Part shown: piece after piece, positions 11,300-19,656 of the stretch | How positions within the stretch are numbered: position 1 is the stretch's first letter | Layout: every line of letters starts with the position of its first letter | Assembly: GCA_900548735.1 (NCBI GenBank) | Contig: URMC01000014.1 | Span: forward strand, 1-27,465 | Source: an uncultured Eubacteriales bacterium | Lineage (GTDB): Bacteria; Bacillota; Clostridia; Oscillospirales; CAG-272 | Direction of reading: 5' to 3' | Length of the DNA: 27,465 nucleotides | The notes under the pieces: model-generated | Told to the model about the DNA's origin: nothing | Databases searched by the model: none | The model's input: only the letters and a program-made list of their open reading frames with translations | Program-made: the position numbers and the translations under genes

Positions 11300-11881
11300 T
11301 CATTTCCGCCTGCCGTTATCCTTGACATCTTTGTTTTTTGGGATTAAAATATTGGTAAGGTGCAGATCGTAACTGCCGAGGATATAGGCGCCCGCACTCA
11401 CCAGCACGGCGGGCACGATGATGGCAAAATAGACCCACGCGTACTGATTGAGCGAAAGCCCGCGGAAAGGTTGGGCAAGAATGCCGGTGTACATTCCCTC
11501 GATCATCAGCGCGATCACGGAAACGACCGATGAAAAGCCCTGTGCTTTGGTACCGGGAGCGATGGCGCCGGGCAGGATCAGGATTGCCAGCAGAATGTTC
11601 AGCACATTGGCGCAAAGCGCGATGACCGCGCCGCGCCACAGTTTACGGCTTGTCTTGCGCGCCACGGCAGAAATGCCGTCCTTGGCGCCGATTTCCCACA
11701 TCGCCGCATATTCCAAAAAAAGATAAAACAGCACCGCAAAAACGCTTGTGACCCATTGCAACGTGTTATTCTGCGCTTTACCGCAAGCCACTGCCAGCGC
11801 AATGCCAAACAGAGCAATGGCAAACTGATTGAGAAACAGCTTGAAGATATTGTAACCGTACTTCGAGAAGAAAGCCTTCAT
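11300..11881 (-). CDS. Integral membrane protein of unknown function
   Basis: Not recognised as any characterised family. The 193-residue protein has about four to five hydrophobic segments, near residues 10-34, 42-62, 83-107, 113-137 and 147-170. A basic C-terminal tail (IPKNKDVKDNGRRK) is probably cytoplasmic. A charged loop after the second segment contains WEIGAKDGISA. It has no signal peptide cleavage site, no catalytic motif that I can see, and no lipobox. The start is supported by GGAGG 9 bases upstream. It forms its own transcription unit with a TATAAT box upstream and a hairpin downstream, and diverges from the recombinase gene. Confidence 0.8.
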   Translation of the reverse strand: MKAFFSKYGYNIFKLFLNQFAIALFGIALAVACGKAQNNTLQWVTSVFAVLFYLFLEYAAMWEIGAKDGISAVARKTSRKLWRGAVIALCANVLNILLAILILPGAIAPGTKAQGFSSVVSVIALMIEGMYTGILAQPFRGLSLNQYAWVYFAIIVPAVLVSAGAYILGSYDLHLTNILIPKNKDVKDNGRRK

Positions 11882-11911
11882 TACGCTTCACCTCCGCATA
11901 GGATCACTACT

Positions 11912-11917
11912 ATTATA
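11912..11917 (-). promoter_or_regulatory. Probable -10 box for the membrane protein gene
   Basis: A perfect TATAAT lies on the minus strand 30 bases before the ATG. No good TTGACA-like -35 is found at 16-18 bases, so this is a weaker call than the other promoters. Confidence 0.5.
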
Positions 11918-12002
11918 ACGGGTCTTTTGAGGAAAAAACAGAGAAAAACAAAAAATTTATTATTTTTTCACAGAAAACTAACGCCTGCGAAAGGAGGATC
12001 CG

Positions 12003-13016
12003 ATGGCAAACCTTTACGCCGTACCGCTGAACGAAATGCCGGAATGCGTGCGGGAATTCGCCGCCTACAAAGCGGGCATTCAGAACTGTTCGCAAAAAAC
12101 CGTATCGGAATATCTCCTGGATTTACGTACATTTTTCCGCTATATTGTAGCCTCCCGCAACGGAATCAACCCGGACTCGGAAGAGTTTCTCGAAATCGAC
12201 ATCAGCGGGCTGGACCTGGATTTCGTCGGCTCCATCCGCACGACCGAAATTTATGCGTTTTTGCAATATTCCGGCACCGTGCGCAAAAACCTGTGGGCGG
12301 CAAAGGCAAGGAAACTGGTTTCCGTCCGCATGCTGTACCGGTATCTGGTCAACAAAACGCGCCAGTTGAAGATCAACCCTGCGGCGGATATCGAAGCACC
12401 GAAACCGCGCAAGACCCTACCGAAATTCCTCTCACTGGAGGAGTCGCTCTCTCTGCTGGACGCGGTGAAAAACGATGTGGAGTCCAAGAATGTGGAACGG
12501 GATTACGCCATCATCACCCTGTTTCTCAACTGCGGAATGCGTGTCTCTGAATTGGTAGGAATCAATCTGAACAACATTCAGCGGGATATGACCTCCCTGC
12601 GCGTGACCGGCAAGGGCGCCAAGGAGCGCATGATTTATCTCAATGACGCCTGCCGCGCGGCGCTTTCCGATTATCTGCCGCTCCGGATGAAGGAGGAGGC
12701 GGCATTTGACAAACCGCAGAAAGCGCTGTTTCTCAGCAGCCGGAAAACCCGGATCAGCGTGAAAACCGTGCAGTGGATGGTTTACAAATATCTGGACGAC
12801 GCAGGGCTTGGCGGGCGGCATCTCTCGGTGCATAAGTTGCGCCATACCGCCGCCACGCTGATGTATCAACAAGGCGGCGTGGATGTGCGGGTGCTCAAAG
12901 AAATCTTAGGGCACGAACAGCTCAACACCACACAAATCTACACTCACGTCAGCGACCGCGGGATGGAGGAAGCGATGAACAAAAACCCGCTTTCCCACAC
13001 CAAACGCAACAAATAA
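12003..13016 (+). CDS. Tyrosine recombinase/integrase, XerC/XerD type
   Basis: Site-specific recombinase, most like chromosome-dimer-resolving Xer proteins. The N-terminal SAM-like core-binding domain covers about residues 12-135 and the catalytic domain about 140-325. The full catalytic set is visible: R180 (in CGMRVSEL), K204 (VTGKGAKER), H277 and R280 (HKLRH), H304 (LGHEQL) and nucleophile Y313 (QIYTHV). At 337 residues it is somewhat longer than typical Xer (about 300), mainly in the N-domain. The start has AAAGGAGG seven bases upstream. No att site, tRNA gene or phage gene is next to it, so a housekeeping Xer role is more likely than a prophage integrase. It is a single-gene unit. Confidence 0.92.
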   Translation: MANLYAVPLNEMPECVREFAAYKAGIQNCSQKTVSEYLLDLRTFFRYIVASRNGINPDSEEFLEIDISGLDLDFVGSIRTTEIYAFLQYSGTVRKNLWAAKARKLVSVRMLYRYLVNKTRQLKINPAADIEAPKPRKTLPKFLSLEESLSLLDAVKNDVESKNVERDYAIITLFLNCGMRVSELVGINLNNIQRDMTSLRVTGKGAKERMIYLNDACRAALSDYLPLRMKEEAAFDKPQKALFLSSRKTRISVKTVQWMVYKYLDDAGLGGRHLSVHKLRHTAATLMYQQGGVDVRVLKEILGHEQLNTTQIYTHVSDRGMEEAMNKNPLSHTKRNK

Positions 13017-13022
13017 ACGGAT

Positions 13023-13058
13023 AAAAAACAGGTCTGCCGCGGCAGACCTGCTTTTTTT
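13023..13058. terminator. Bidirectional terminator between recombinase and rqcH
   Basis: A 22-base perfect palindrome (13029-13050, arm CAGGTCTG) is flanked by A6 on the left and T7 on the right. It therefore works as a terminator on both strands for the two convergent genes. Confidence 0.95.
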
Positions 13059-13071
13059 GTGACTTGTATTT

Positions 13072-14835
13072 TTACTTCACCCGCAGTATTGCGATTTTCT
13101 CCCGGTTCGGGGAGACGGTGGCGCTCCAGTTCTGATGATAAATCACAAATCCGGGCTTGCCGCCGGGGGTCTTTTTGAGGTTGCGCACCAAGGTGTAGTC
13201 CACCTCGGTCATCGGTGCGCCCGCCGCCGCGGAAAACAGCGCCGCGATCTCCGCCGCCTCGGTAAAATCGGCGGCTTCGGGCTCTCCTTTTCCCTCCAGC
13301 AAAAGCACAACGTGAGAGCCGGGCATATTTTTGGCGTGAAACCAATAATCCCCGCGCCCTGCCAGCTTGTGCGTGATATACTCGTTTTGCAGGTTGTTCT
13401 TACCGCACAGCACCCGGTAACCACCGGTTGTGCGGTACTCGGCAAACGCGGGCACCGTCACCTTACGGGAGCCCATCTGCGCCTTCACGCGCGAAGCGTA
13501 ACCGCTACGGGAAAGTTCTTCTCTGATTTCGGCAAGGTCGGTCGGGGTCTCGGCGGTGTCCATCGCGGTTTCCACCCCGGCGAGATACGCCAATTCCGAT
13601 TCTCCGAGCGCGATCTGCTTGGTCAGTTCCACCTTGGCGGTTTTGCTTTTGTTGTACTTTTTGTAATATCGCTGGGCATTGGCGGCAGGGGTCAGGCGCG
13701 GGTCAAGCTCCACCGCAACCTTGCCGAAACTCCCGTCCTCCCGGCAGTTGCTGTAGTCGGTCAGCTCCACGTGTGTCATTCCCTTTTCCAGCGCGTAGCA
13801 GTTGGCAATGATCAGGTCGCCCGCCTTTTGGTATATTTCCCCTTTGGCACACTCCGCCAGTTCCGCTCGTTGCAGTTCCAACTTGTGCGTGATTCTTGCT
13901 TTGGCGTTGTTGACCAGGTGTAAAAGATCGGAAGCACGCTGGTGTACCCGCGCCGCCTGATCGCGGCTGCCAAACCACAGATCAAGCACAGCCGACGGGC
14001 TTTCGACCTCACGGAAAGCGCCGTATTGCGTCAGATGCAGGAACGCGTATTCCGCCGGTTTTCCGGCTTCGTCCTCCACGATGCAGGGGGCAAAATGCCC
14101 CTCCTTAATGTTGCCGAACACTTCCGCAAAGACCGCCGCAAAGCGCGTGGGGTCAAGCGCGCCCACCGGGGCGTCGGTATGCCCGGAGGCTCTGAAAACC
14201 AGTTCCCTTGCCACGCCTGCCGAAACGCCGAGAAAAGTGGCGGTAATCCACTTATCCGCCGGGCGCTCCGCAGGGGCGGCGGAAAGCAGTTCCGCAAAGC
14301 GCCCCGCACTGACCTCAAGCGGGTTTTCTTTTTCCTGCGCCGGGGGCAACTCATAACGCATACCGGGCAGTAACTGGCGTTTGCTGCTGGTGGTGAAGTC
14401 CACCGGACGCAGGACGCCGAGGATTTTCCCCTCCCCGTCCGTAAACACGAGATTACTGTATTTTCCCATCACCTCGCAGACAAGGTGACGCACGCAGGGA
14501 TATCCCATTTCGTCCCGCGTTTCAAACTCCAGCCTTGTCACCCGCTCAAAACCCAGCTGAACGGCGCCAAGCAGTTTCGCGCCGGAAAGGTGCTTGCGGA
14601 GCAACATGCAGAACATCGGCGGGTTCTGCGGATTTTCAAAGGGTGTTTCGGTAAAGCCCAGGCGCGGGTTTGCCGAGCCGCCGTTGATCAGCAGGCGTTT
14701 TCCGCCGGAAAAGGTGCGCATTTGCAGCACCACGGTATCCCGCTCCGGCAGGTACACCTTTTCCACCCGCGCCCCGGTTGCGGTTTGATTGATCTCCGCA
14801 GTCACCGCCGCGAGAAAGCCCGCGTCAAAAGCCAT
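13072..14835 (-). CDS. rqcH: Ribosome quality-control factor RqcH (NFACT protein; formerly FbpA-like)
   Basis: RqcH binds stalled 50S-peptidyl-tRNA complexes and adds alanine tails that mark the nascent chain for degradation. The 587-residue protein has an NFACT-N domain (about 1-210, with MLLRKHLSGAKL and CEVMGKYSNLVF), coiled-coil and HhH regions (about 270-440), and the NFACT-R domain (about 475-560, with NEYITHKLAGRGDYWFHAK and HVVLLL). The start has AAAGGAG six bases upstream. The position that in B. subtilis RqcH holds the functional Asp-Arg pair (97-98) reads Glu-Arg here (LGFERV). It converges on the recombinase gene and follows a HAD phosphatase gene on the same strand, separated by hairpins. 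Confidence 0.93.
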   Translation of the reverse strand: MAFDAGFLAAVTAEINQTATGARVEKVYLPERDTVVLQMRTFSGGKRLLINGGSANPRLGFTETPFENPQNPPMFCMLLRKHLSGAKLLGAVQLGFERVTRLEFETRDEMGYPCVRHLVCEVMGKYSNLVFTDGEGKILGVLRPVDFTTSSKRQLLPGMRYELPPAQEKENPLEVSAGRFAELLSAAPAERPADKWITATFLGVSAGVARELVFRASGHTDAPVGALDPTRFAAVFAEVFGNIKEGHFAPCIVEDEAGKPAEYAFLHLTQYGAFREVESPSAVLDLWFGSRDQAARVHQRASDLLHLVNNAKARITHKLELQRAELAECAKGEIYQKAGDLIIANCYALEKGMTHVELTDYSNCREDGSFGKVAVELDPRLTPAANAQRYYKKYNKSKTAKVELTKQIALGESELAYLAGVETAMDTAETPTDLAEIREELSRSGYASRVKAQMGSRKVTVPAFAEYRTTGGYRVLCGKNNLQNEYITHKLAGRGDYWFHAKNMPGSHVVLLLEGKGEPEAADFTEAAEIAALFSAAAGAPMTEVDYTLVRNLKKTPGGKPGFVIYHQNWSATVSPNREKIAILRVK

Positions 14836-14852
14836 CGTCCGCTCCTTTCTTC

Positions 14853-14911
14853 AAAAGGCGGCGGAAAGCTCCGCCGCCGATTCCGAAAAACCTCCCCGTC
14901 AAGCCGGGGCG
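14853..14911 (-). terminator. Tandem hairpins after the HAD phosphatase gene
   Basis: On the minus strand a first stem CCCCG-GCTTGA-CGGGG is followed by AGGTTTTT. A second 9-bp stem (14857-14865 with 14870-14878) is followed by TTTT. Both lie between the HAD stop (14928) and the rqcH start. Each is a weak-to-moderate terminator on its own. Confidence 0.65.
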
Positions 14912-14927
14912 GAATTCTTTGTTTTCT

Positions 14928-15749
14928 TTAACCGAACATCAGATGATCCACATCATCCAGCGAGTCAAATACGTAATCGGGCTGATCCGCAGATGCCGCC
15001 GCGTCCACATCCTCCGGCGTGGTCTCGCCGGAAAGCACCAGCACCGCCGTTACGCCGTGGCGCTTGCCCACGGCAATGTCCGTGTACAGCCGATCCCCGA
15101 AAATGCACATCTGAGCGCAGGAAAAGCCGGTTGCCTCACAGATCATTTCCACCGTTTCACGGTAGGGTTTGCCGAAATAGGTCGGCGTTTTGCCCGTGGA
15201 AGCCGTGACAAACGCCGCAATCGCGCCGCTGTCCGGGATAAATCCGGTTTCGGTGGGGCAGTTGAAATCCGGGTGGGTGGAAAGATACTCCGCCCCTCCA
15301 CGTACCAGTCGGCAGGCGTTGTCCAATTTTTCATAAGTCAGCGTGGTGTCAAAGCTGGTGACCACAATATCTGCCTTTTCCTCTTTCCCGGTCAGCATCG
15401 GGATGCCGCTTTGACGGAAGTTTTCTACCAATTCGTCCGTACCGACCAAATAAACCGACTTGCCGGGGCGATGGCGCTTCAAAAACTCAATCGTCACGTC
15501 ACCGGAGGTCATGATCTCCTCTTTTGTAGGCGAAAAACCGAGTTTGGTCAGTTTTTGCACGTAATAATCCGTGGTGTGGGAGGCGTTGTTGGTGAAAAAC
15601 AGCACCTTTTTGCCCGCCGCACGCAAGTGGTTGATAAAACGGATGGCAAACGGAAAGACCTGAAACCCAAGGTAAATCGTGCCGTCCATATCAAAAATGT
15701 ACAATTCCTTTTCCGCAATCGGCGCGGTGTCCGGATTTTTGAAATTCAT
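14928..15749 (-). CDS. HAD-superfamily IIA phosphatase (NagD/phosphoglycolate phosphatase-like)
   Basis: Probable cytoplasmic phosphatase of small phosphorylated metabolites. HAD motif I is DMDGTIYLG (catalytic D20, acid/base D22), motif II is FFTNNAS, the motif III lysine is in YFGKPY, and motif IV is FGDRLYTDI. The C2-type cap between motifs II and III and the 273-residue length fit the NagD/PGPase branch. The start chosen is MNFKNP at 15749, with GAGGG 7 bases upstream; the earlier in-frame start at 15803 would put the first codons over the promoter -10 box. The gene is transcribed divergently from pantothenate kinase. The substrate cannot be told from sequence. Confidence 0.9.
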   Translation of the reverse strand: MNFKNPDTAPIAEKELYIFDMDGTIYLGFQVFPFAIRFINHLRAAGKKVLFFTNNASHTTDYYVQKLTKLGFSPTKEEIMTSGDVTIEFLKRHRPGKSVYLVGTDELVENFRQSGIPMLTGKEEKADIVVTSFDTTLTYEKLDNACRLVRGGAEYLSTHPDFNCPTETGFIPDSGAIAAFVTASTGKTPTYFGKPYRETVEMICEATGFSCAQMCIFGDRLYTDIAVGKRHGVTAVLVLSGETTPEDVDAAASADQPDYVFDSLDDVDHLMFG

Positions 15750-15791
15750 TCTTTTTCCCTCATTTCCGAATTTGACCTGATAACAAAAGAC

Positions 15792-15820
15792 AGTATAACA
15801 CATTCTTGATTTTTTTGCAA
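15792..15820 (-). promoter_or_regulatory. Promoter of the HAD phosphatase gene
   Basis: On the minus strand TTGCAA (15815-15820) and TATACT (15792-15797) have a 17-base spacer. It overlaps the divergent coaW promoter. Confidence 0.88.
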
Positions 15821-15834
15821 GGTTGTGCTACAAT
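15806..15834 (+). promoter_or_regulatory. Promoter of the pantothenate kinase gene
   Basis: TTGATT (15806-15811) and TACAAT (15829-15834) have a 17-base spacer. Its -35 box lies 3 bases from the -35 box of the divergent phosphatase promoter, so each lies inside the other's spacer and both cannot be occupied at once. Confidence 0.83.
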
Positions 15835-15867
15835 GTATTTGAATTTATTTTCCGAAGGAGATTTCTC

Positions 15868-16716
15868 ATGGCAAAAGCGGTACTCGGAATCGACGTTGGC
15901 GGCAGTACCACCAAAATTGTGGGCTTTCGCAAAGAAAAAGAGGGGCTTGCCCTCATCCCCCCGCAGTTTGTGCGCGCGGCGGACCCCATTACCTCCATTT
16001 ATGGGGCGTTTGGCAAGTTCACCCTACAAAACGACCTTTCGCTTTCCGATATTGACCATATCATGATGACGGGCGTTGGCTCCACATTTTTGAGCAAACC
16101 CCTTTACGACGGGCTGGACTGCCGCCCCGCGCCGGAGTTTGACTGCGTGGGGCGCGGTGGGCTGTATCTGGCAGGGCTGGAGGAAGCCATTGTCGTCAGT
16201 ATGGGCACGGGCACGGCGCTGGTGCATGCCAAACGCGAAGGGGACGGCGCAAAGGTGCAGTACCTCGGCGGCACGGGCGTGGGCGGCGGTACGTTGGTCG
16301 GGCTTTCGCACAAAATGCTGGGCGTGGACACCGTAGAGCATATTGAGCAGTTGGCGGTCGGCGGGGATCTTGGCAACGTGGATCTTCGCATCCGCGATAT
16401 TTCGGATCAGGGGCTGTACCCCGGCGTGAATACCGAACTGACCGCCTCCAACTTCGGCAAACTCAGCGATCTTGCCAACAAGCACGACATTGCGCTGGGA
16501 ATTGCCAATATGGTGGGTGAGATTATCGGCATGCTGGCGGTATTTGCCGCAAGAAGTTTCCGCCTGACCGATGTGGTGCTGACCGGAAACCTGACGGCAA
16601 TCGAGCCGATCCGCAAGGTCTTTCCCGTTTTCAATCAGACGTTCGGGATGCGTTTTGTCATCCCGGAAAACGCGCAGTTCGCCACGGTCATCGGCGCGGC
16701 GCTGAGCAAGGATTAA
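15868..16716 (+). CDS. coaW: Type II pantothenate kinase
   Basis: Catalyses ATP-dependent phosphorylation of pantothenate, the first step of coenzyme A synthesis. The acetate/sugar-kinase fold motifs are clear: the phosphate-1 loop GIDVGGSTTKIVGF near the N-terminus, the phosphate-2 region EEAIVVSMGTGTALV, and GGTGVGGGTLVGLS, typical of the eukaryote-like type II PanK also found in staphylococci and many Clostridia. VVLTGNL near the C-terminus is the adenosine-side motif. Length is 282 residues. The start MAKAVLGIDVGG is chosen because GAAGGAG lies 7 bases upstream; a longer in-frame start at 15823 precedes the promoter -10 box and is not credible. No other coenzyme A gene is nearby. Confidence 0.9.
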   Translation: MAKAVLGIDVGGSTTKIVGFRKEKEGLALIPPQFVRAADPITSIYGAFGKFTLQNDLSLSDIDHIMMTGVGSTFLSKPLYDGLDCRPAPEFDCVGRGGLYLAGLEEAIVVSMGTGTALVHAKREGDGAKVQYLGGTGVGGGTLVGLSHKMLGVDTVEHIEQLAVGGDLGNVDLRIRDISDQGLYPGVNTELTASNFGKLSDLANKHDIALGIANMVGEIIGMLAVFAARSFRLTDVVLTGNLTAIEPIRKVFPVFNQTFGMRFVIPENAQFATVIGAALSKD

Positions 16717-16724
16717 AATCAAGC

Positions 16725-16762
16725 AAAACCGCGGTGCAGAATGTTCTGCACCGCGGTTTTTT
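16725..16762. terminator. Bidirectional terminator between coaW and the AraC regulator
   Basis: A 17-bp perfect stem (16725-16741 with 16744-16760) ends in T-runs on both strands. It sits between the convergent genes and overlaps the first base of the AraC-family stop codon (16761-16763). Confidence 0.92.
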
Positions 16763-17666
16763 AACGGCTTTGCCGGTAGCCGGTCGGCGTGGTGCCGGTG
16801 GCAAGGCGGAAATAACGGATAAAAGAGGTCATATTGTTAAAGCCCGAAAGATAGCACGCGTCGGTCACGCTTGCGCCCTCCTCGATCTTGGCAATGGCAA
16901 AGGAAATTTTTTTGCGGATGAGATAATTGTAAATATGCCCGTTGTAGTATTTTTTGAAAAGGCGGGAGAGATATTCTTTGGAATAGGAAAACCGCGCGGC
17001 AATCTCCCCTACACTGTCAATTTCGGTAAAGTGCGCGTCCACGTATTCCCGGATGCGCTGGATGATCTCCGGCACGTTTCCGCTTTGCGGCGCCGGGCGG
17101 TCATAGCGGTCGGTAATCAGGGCAAACAGGCGCAGGATCGCGGCAAGCGCCATTGTGGCGGCGCATTCCCCGCCCGCAGACAGCGTTTTTTCGGTTTCTT
17201 CCAGCAAAGCAAACATCTCCCCGGTGCCCCGCTCGTCCAAAAGCCCGAAAAACTGCGGCTCTTTGGCGGTAAACGGAATCAGCGGCGCCCCGGCACCGAG
17301 GAAGGACAGCGCGTCCGCGTCAAAATACAGGATATAGCGGTCATAAAGGGATGGGGTCAGCAGTTTCCCGGTATGCACGGTGTTCGGGCGCAGGAGGCAG
17401 ATTAACCCGTGTTGCAGCGTTACGGTTTTCTCATTGCAGAAAAAGCAGACGTCCCCTGCCCGGCAGATGTTCAATTCGTAGTAGGTATGATCGTGAAAGG
17501 TCTCCCGAAAAGTTTCCTTGGTATAAGGCGTCACCCGGTGGGAAAACAGCAGTTTGTCGGTCACAAACCAATCCTCCCAACCCTGCGCGTTGCGATAACA
17601 CCTGACCGCCCCCGGCACCTCCGTGTAGCCGCCCGCGGCAAGATGCCCCGAAAGATACCCCTGCAT
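16761..17666 (-). CDS. AraC-family transcriptional regulator with cupin sensor domain
   Basis: Likely ligand-responsive activator. The N-terminal part (about 40-130) is a cupin-type sensor containing the HDHTYYELNICRAGDV stretch typical of AraC_binding domains. The C-terminal hundred residues (about 200-301) hold two helix-turn-helix motifs (SVGEIAARFSYSKEYLSRLFKKY, and SVTDACYLSGFNNMTSFIRYFRLATGTTP). The start has GGGAGGTGAG just upstream. It is divergent from the FAD oxidoreductase gene across a 134-base gap, so this oxidoreductase is its most likely target. Carbohydrate-related ligands are common for this domain pair, but the effector here is unknown. Confidence 0.92.
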   Translation of the reverse strand: MQGYLSGHLAAGGYTEVPGAVRCYRNAQGWEDWFVTDKLLFSHRVTPYTKETFRETFHDHTYYELNICRAGDVCFFCNEKTVTLQHGLICLLRPNTVHTGKLLTPSLYDRYILYFDADALSFLGAGAPLIPFTAKEPQFFGLLDERGTGEMFALLEETEKTLSAGGECAATMALAAILRLFALITDRYDRPAPQSGNVPEIIQRIREYVDAHFTEIDSVGEIAARFSYSKEYLSRLFKKYYNGHIYNYLIRKKISFAIAKIEEGASVTDACYLSGFNNMTSFIRYFRLATGTTPTGYRQSR

Positions 17667-17687
17667 CCGCTCACCTCCCTTTTCTTT

Positions 17688-17716
17688 ATTTTATCACGGA
17701 ATACGTGCAATGTCAA
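17688..17716 (-). promoter_or_regulatory. Promoter of the AraC-family regulator
   Basis: On the minus strand TTGACA (17711-17716) and TAAAAT (17688-17693) have a 17-base spacer, a near-consensus promoter that suggests steady regulator expression. Confidence 0.9.
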
Positions 17717-17765
17717 GAATGTTAAAAAACAAGTCTTAAATGCTGTATCTTTGCACAGAGAACGA

Positions 17766-17774
17766 TGGTATACT
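17766..17774 (+). promoter_or_regulatory. Extended -10 promoter of the FAD oxidoreductase gene
   Basis: TGGTATACT is an extended -10 element (TG-N-TATACT) 26 bases before the ATG. No consensus -35 lies 16-18 bases upstream, which fits a promoter that needs an activator such as the divergent AraC protein. Confidence 0.7.
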
Positions 17775-17800
17775 GAAAGCAAAGAAACGGAGGGCTGAGG

Positions 17801-19624
17801 ATGAACAATCAACTGAAAACCACGGTGAGAAAAGCCGACGTCTGCGTGATCGGCGGCGGGCTTGCTGGGATGCTGGCGGCAATTTCCGCCGCGCGGCACG
17901 GCGCAAAGGTGGTGCTGATGCACGACCGCCCGGTGCTTGGCGGCAACGCTTCCAGCGAAATCCGGATGTGGATTTGCGGCGCGGGCAGCCGCGTGAAATA
18001 CTTGCAGGAAACCGGCATTATGGAAGAAATTGCGCTGGAAAATATGAAGCGCAATCCCGACCGCAATTATGCGGTTTGGGATACCATTCTTTATGAAAAA
18101 GTGCGCTTTCAGGAAAATCTTGACCTGCTGCTGAACTGTGCGTGCTGTAAAGCCGACACCGAAAACGGCAAAATCCGCTCGGTCACCGGGTTTCAGCTGA
18201 CTACCTACACGTGGCAGACCGTGGAAGCGAAAATCTTTATCGACTGCTCCGGCGACAGTATCCTTGCGGAACTGACCGGCGCGGAATACCGCGTGGGGCG
18301 CGAGGCAAAGTCGGAATTCGGTGAAGAATTCGGGCTGGAAACCGCCGACCGCAAGACGATGGGGATGTCACTTCTTATTCAGGCGCGGGAAACCGACCAT
18401 CCGGTGAGCTTTACCCCGCCGGAGTGGGCATATCAGTACCCCACCGATGAGGCAATGAACAACAAGCCGCACACGGTTCTTCGCGACCTGAACACCAACT
18501 TTTACTGGATTGAACTCGGCGGCGAGAGTGACACCATTCACGACACCGAAACTTTGCGCGACGAACTGCTGAAAATCGCCCTTGGCGTGTGGGATCATAT
18601 GAAAAACCGGGGCGACCACGGGGCGGAAAACTGGGAGCTGGAATGGCTTGGGTTCCTACCCGGCAAGCGCGAAAGCCGGCGCTATGTGGGTGACTGTATT
18701 CTCACCCAGCAGGACGTGGAAAGCGCCGCGCGCTTTGACGATGAAATCGCCTACGGCGGCTGGCAGATTGACAATCACCTGCCCGGCGGCTTCTATATGA
18801 CCGGCAAGGGCGGCGGGCACCTGCAAAAGCGGCGGCTGACCAAGCCTTACGGCATTCCGCTTCGTTCTATTTATTCCTTCAATGTGGAAAACCTGATGTT
18901 TGCCGGGCGCAATATCAGCGCCTCGCATATCGCGTTTGCCACCACCCGCGTGATGGGCACCTGCGGGATTCTCGGCCAGGCGGCGGGCACCGCCGCGGCG
19001 CTGGCGGTGAAAAACGGAATTTCTCCGCGCGGACTCCTGAACGGGTTTGTGCCGGAGTTGCAAAAACAGTTGCTGGATGATGACTGTTACCTCCCCCACT
19101 TCAAACGCACGCCCGACCCCGCGGTCGCCCGTGCCGAACTGACAGCGGACTACGGCGACCCGCACCTGCTGACCGACGGCACCGACCGCCGCGTGGAAGG
19201 CATTGACCACGGCTATTACGGGCGTATTGACAGCGCCATTACCTACCGTTTTGAAAAGACCGAACACCTGACCGGCGTGCGGCTGGTGCTGGACAGCGAC
19301 CTTGACCGCGAGTATTGCGAAGGCAACCCCAACCTGATGAACATCACCATGCCGCTTTTCCGCGCGCGCTCCTATCATTATACCTCTTTCGGCTTCCCTA
19401 CTTGTATGTTGAAAGACTTCCGCCTGGAAACCGCAGGCGAGGACGGCGAGTGGCACCTGCTGACCGAGGTCAAAGGTAACTATCAGCGCTTTTTGCGCAT
19501 CCCCTGTGACGTAAATTGCCGGGCACTGCGCCTTGTCCCCATCCACACCTGGGGCAGCGCCGCGCTCATCCATCCATATGCAGAGGATGTACATATCTTT
19601 AACTTCGAGCCGATTACAGAGTAA
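17801..19624 (+). CDS. FAD-dependent oxidoreductase (PF12831-type) with C-terminal beta-sandwich domain
   Basis: The 607-residue protein has an N-terminal dinucleotide-binding site (VCVIGGGLAGMLAA, about 14-27) followed by RPVLGGNASSEIRMWICGAG, the signature of the FAD_oxidored family. A second FAD contact region NLMFAGRNISASHIAFATTR lies about 365-385. From about residue 450 a separate domain (LLTDGTDRRVEG, then SDLDRE, then WHLLTEVKGNYQRF) resembles galactose-binding/F5-8C-like beta-sandwiches. There is no signal peptide, so it acts in the cytoplasm. The ribosome site GGAGGG lies 7 bases upstream. Family members often sit in carbohydrate-use loci beside AraC regulators, but the substrate is unknown and no transporter or glycosidase accompanies it here. 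Confidence 0.88.
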   Translation: MNNQLKTTVRKADVCVIGGGLAGMLAAISAARHGAKVVLMHDRPVLGGNASSEIRMWICGAGSRVKYLQETGIMEEIALENMKRNPDRNYAVWDTILYEKVRFQENLDLLLNCACCKADTENGKIRSVTGFQLTTYTWQTVEAKIFIDCSGDSILAELTGAEYRVGREAKSEFGEEFGLETADRKTMGMSLLIQARETDHPVSFTPPEWAYQYPTDEAMNNKPHTVLRDLNTNFYWIELGGESDTIHDTETLRDELLKIALGVWDHMKNRGDHGAENWELEWLGFLPGKRESRRYVGDCILTQQDVESAARFDDEIAYGGWQIDNHLPGGFYMTGKGGGHLQKRRLTKPYGIPLRSIYSFNVENLMFAGRNISASHIAFATTRVMGTCGILGQAAGTAAALAVKNGISPRGLLNGFVPELQKQLLDDDCYLPHFKRTPDPAVARAELTADYGDPHLLTDGTDRRVEGIDHGYYGRIDSAITYRFEKTEHLTGVRLVLDSDLDREYCEGNPNLMNITMPLFRARSYHYTSFGFPTCMLKDFRLETAGEDGEWHLLTEVKGNYQRFLRIPCDVNCRALRLVPIHTWGSAALIHPYAEDVHIFNFEPITE

Positions 19625-19656
19625 GCACATATATTCCCCCGCCGCCACGGCGAAAA

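Noticed and set aside
11756..12550. 264-codon plus-strand frame over the membrane protein and recombinase starts
   Set aside because: It runs antisense to one gene and out of frame with another, both of which have good ribosome sites and better protein features.
12003..13016. Possible prophage or integrative-element integrase
   Set aside because: No flanking tRNA, att-like direct repeat, excisionase or phage/conjugation gene is visible; a housekeeping Xer protein fits better.
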